Assembly: GCF_000482705.1 (NCBI RefSeq) | Contig: NZ_AXWO01000024.1 | Span: 1-64,000, forward strand | Length of the DNA: 64,000 nucleotides | Direction: 5' to 3' | From: Glycomyces arizonensis DSM 44726 | GTDB taxonomy: Bacteria; Actinomycetota; Actinomycetes; Mycobacteriales; Micromonosporaceae | Shown: piece by piece, positions 62,748-64,000 of the stretch | Position numbering within the stretch: the first letter of the stretch is position 1 | How the letters are laid out: each line of letters starts with the position of its first letter | Notes under the pieces: generated by a model | The model's database searches: none | Told to the model about the DNA's origin: nothing | Seen by the model: only the letters and a program-made list of their open reading frames with translations | Program-made: the position numbers and the translations under genes

Positions 62748-64000
62748 TCATTCGAAGAGCCCGTTGAACCAGTCGGTGAACCATTCGAAGGGGCTGAAGT
62801 CGAAGTCGAGCCAGTCCCACGTCAGCTGGTTGAGGTAGCTCAAGCCGACCACGAACAGGAACGCTCCGGTCAGCAGGTGGGTGAGTCTGGCAGTGCGCCG
62901 CTTGACGCCGAGCATCCGGCCCCAGAACATCCCGCCGAGGACGCGGATGAGGAAGAACAGCCCCACCGCGACGCCCAGGACCAACAGGTAGCCGATGGCC
63001 TGGTCCCCCAGGTTGTCCATGCCCTCCTGGACGGTCCACATCAGCCACATGATCAGCGAGAACAGCCCGCCGATGATGCTGAGCTCAAGGCCCTTGGACA
63101 GGCTGCCGGGCGGGCCGAGCAGCGGCTGCTGCGGCTCGTCGCGGTCGTGCTCGTCCCGGTCGAGGCGGCGGCGATGGCGGTCCCCGTCGTGCTCCTCGGG
63201 CGGGTCGCCCGCCAGCCGCAGGCGCGGGAGCTGCCCGTCGCCGTTGCGGCCCGAGTGTCCGGCCCTGCCGCGCACGTAGTCGCCGCTGCCCTGCTCGGGG
63301 ACGCGAACGCGACCGGCGATCGGCTTGTCGGCGCCGCGATCGGCGACCGGCCTGTCGGGGGCGCGGCCGTCCGCGAAGTCCATGCCCGACTCCATGACCC
63401 TGGTGCCCCCCGCCGCGGCGGAGGGCGACGGCGCGGGGGTCGCCACCGGCATCGTCGGCGCGCTGATCCGGCCGCCGAGGATCCTGGTGGCCGCCGTGGC
63501 GCCCGGGCCTTCGCCGTTGGAGCGGCCCCAATCGACGCCGAGGTCGGGCACGTTGGACTGGCCGACGACGGTGGCCAGCTCGGTGATCCAGCGCGAGAGC
63601 TCGTCGGTGCGGGGCCGGTTGTCGGGGTTGTCGTCCAGCGGCGCGGTGAGCAGCTCGCGCAGGCGCGGGTTGGATTCGAGGACGGGGTGGCGGCGCAGCC
63701 GCGCCCACGGCACCGACTGCGTCTCGCCGGGCGAGTCGGTGCGGGCGCTGGCGCCGGTGACGAGGTAGAACGCGATCGAGCCGAAGCCGTGGACGTCGTA
63801 GGCGGGGCCGACGCGGCCCTCGTGGGCCTCTGGGCCGGCGGTCTCGCGCGTGTAGGCGATGGTGGTGAGGTGCGCCGGGGTGTGGTAGCGGGCGCCGGTG
63901 AAGTCGATGACCTTGGCCGAGCCGTCCGGGCCGATGATGACGTTCGCGGGCTTGAGGTCCATGTGCAGCACCGGGTGGGCGCCCTGCGGCGGGGAGTGCA
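62748..64000 (-). CDS. Protein kinase-like protein with C-terminal membrane helices (5' end outside window)
   Basis: The 3' part of a kinase gene; the start lies beyond 64000. What is visible begins in the catalytic loop (HMDLKPANVIIGPDGSAKVIDF), where Met replaces the usual Arg of HRD and the DFG motif reads DFT. The rest of the C-lobe (AYDVHGFGSIAFYLVTGA) leads into a Ser/Pro/Ala-rich and Arg/Asp-rich linker of about 140 residues, then three or four helices (SIIGGLFSLIMWLMW, AIGYLLVLGVAVGLFFLI, LLTGAFLFVVGLSYL) and a Trp/Phe/Asp tail. No PASTA domain. Missing N-lobe prevents a full call; could be active or a pseudokinase. Confidence 0.82.
   Translation of the reverse strand, partial: HSPPQGAHPVLHMDLKPANVIIGPDGSAKVIDFTGARYHTPAHLTTIAYTRETAGPEAHEGRVGPAYDVHGFGSIAFYLVTGASARTDSPGETQSVPWARLRRHPVLESNPRLRELLTAPLDDNPDNRPRTDELSRWITELATVVGQSNVPDLGVDWGRSNGEGPGATAATRILGGRISAPTMPVATPAPSPSAAAGGTRVMESGMDFADGRAPDRPVADRGADKPIAGRVRVPEQGSGDYVRGRAGHSGRNGDGQLPRLRLAGDPPEEHDGDRHRRRLDRDEHDRDEPQQPLLGPPGSLSKGLELSIIGGLFSLIMWLMWTVQEGMDNLGDQAIGYLLVLGVAVGLFFLIRVLGGMFWGRMLGVKRRTARLTHLLTGAFLFVVGLSYLNQLTWDWLDFDFSPFEWFTDWFNGLFE

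Overview
The window is high-GC, gene-dense, double-strand-coding DNA of an actinomycete (Actinomycetota). Signs are GTG/TTG starts with GAGGA-type ribosome sites, PASTA-kinase, PimB-like, GlnR/GlnA and HelD-type genes, LPXTG surface proteins, and a plant-polysaccharide enzyme set. The neighbourhood glucokinase - FadD15-like ligase - PimB-like mannosyltransferase - glnA is a conserved actinobacterial chromosomal order. I cannot fix the genus; nothing marks the window as plasmid or prophage.

Layout. 1-2.96 kb: a C-rich stretch without a supported gene, a TetR regulator divergent from a medium-chain oxidoreductase, and two overlapping small frames. 3.1-6.1 kb: a large secreted clan GH-A glycosidase behind a perfect 16-bp LacI-type palindrome. 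6.3-9.9 kb: bioA-bioF-bioD, translationally coupled, plus a cupin. 10.4-13.1 kb: an MFS transporter and a stand-alone LOR/SDH (ornithine cyclodeaminase-like) protein. 13.3-19.2 kb: secreted GH74-CBM2 xyloglucanase and two nearly duplicate parallel beta-helix proteins with different N-terminal modules. 19.3-29.8 kb: glucokinase, acyl-CoA ligase, a two-component system interrupted by the 3' relic of a TnpB transposon, PimB-like GT, an NYN-domain protein, an RDD protein and glnA behind two GlnR boxes 22 bp apart. 29.9-36.6 kb: two azlCD pairs, a decayed third azlD, two LPXTG proteins and an ECF42-type sigma factor with its YCII partner. 36.7-42.6 kb: orphan sugar-binding lipoprotein, MBL hydrolase, and a paired VWA/solute-binding module without a permease. 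42.6-48.8 kb: aldo-keto reductase, MarR regulator with EamA exporter, NmrA-like protein, a vapB-vapC-higA operon and a drrAB-type ABC exporter. 48.9-57.5 kb: HrpA helicase, ABC-F protein with a structured leader, AA10 LPMO with CBM5, and an NSS transporter with its 37-residue MetS subunit. 57.8-64 kb: HelD/HelR motor, PASTA kinase, an AT-rich array of palindromes, pyrE, and a second kinase cut by the window end.

How the genes fit together. The secreted enzymes (GH-A glycosidase, GH74, beta-helix pair, LPMO) and the sugar-binding lipoprotein suggest a saprophyte that degrades plant cell wall and chitin; a LacI-type regulator may control part of the set. The ABC-F protein, HelD/HelR motor, drrAB exporter and MFS/EamA transporters look like an antibiotic-tolerance layer scattered among housekeeping genes.

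The items I would look at first are the VWA/solute-binding pair, the twin beta-helix proteins, the orphan TnpB/omegaRNA-like relic between histidine kinase and response regulator, the recurring TTATAA-centred palindromes, the ABC-F leader and the vapBC-higA operon.
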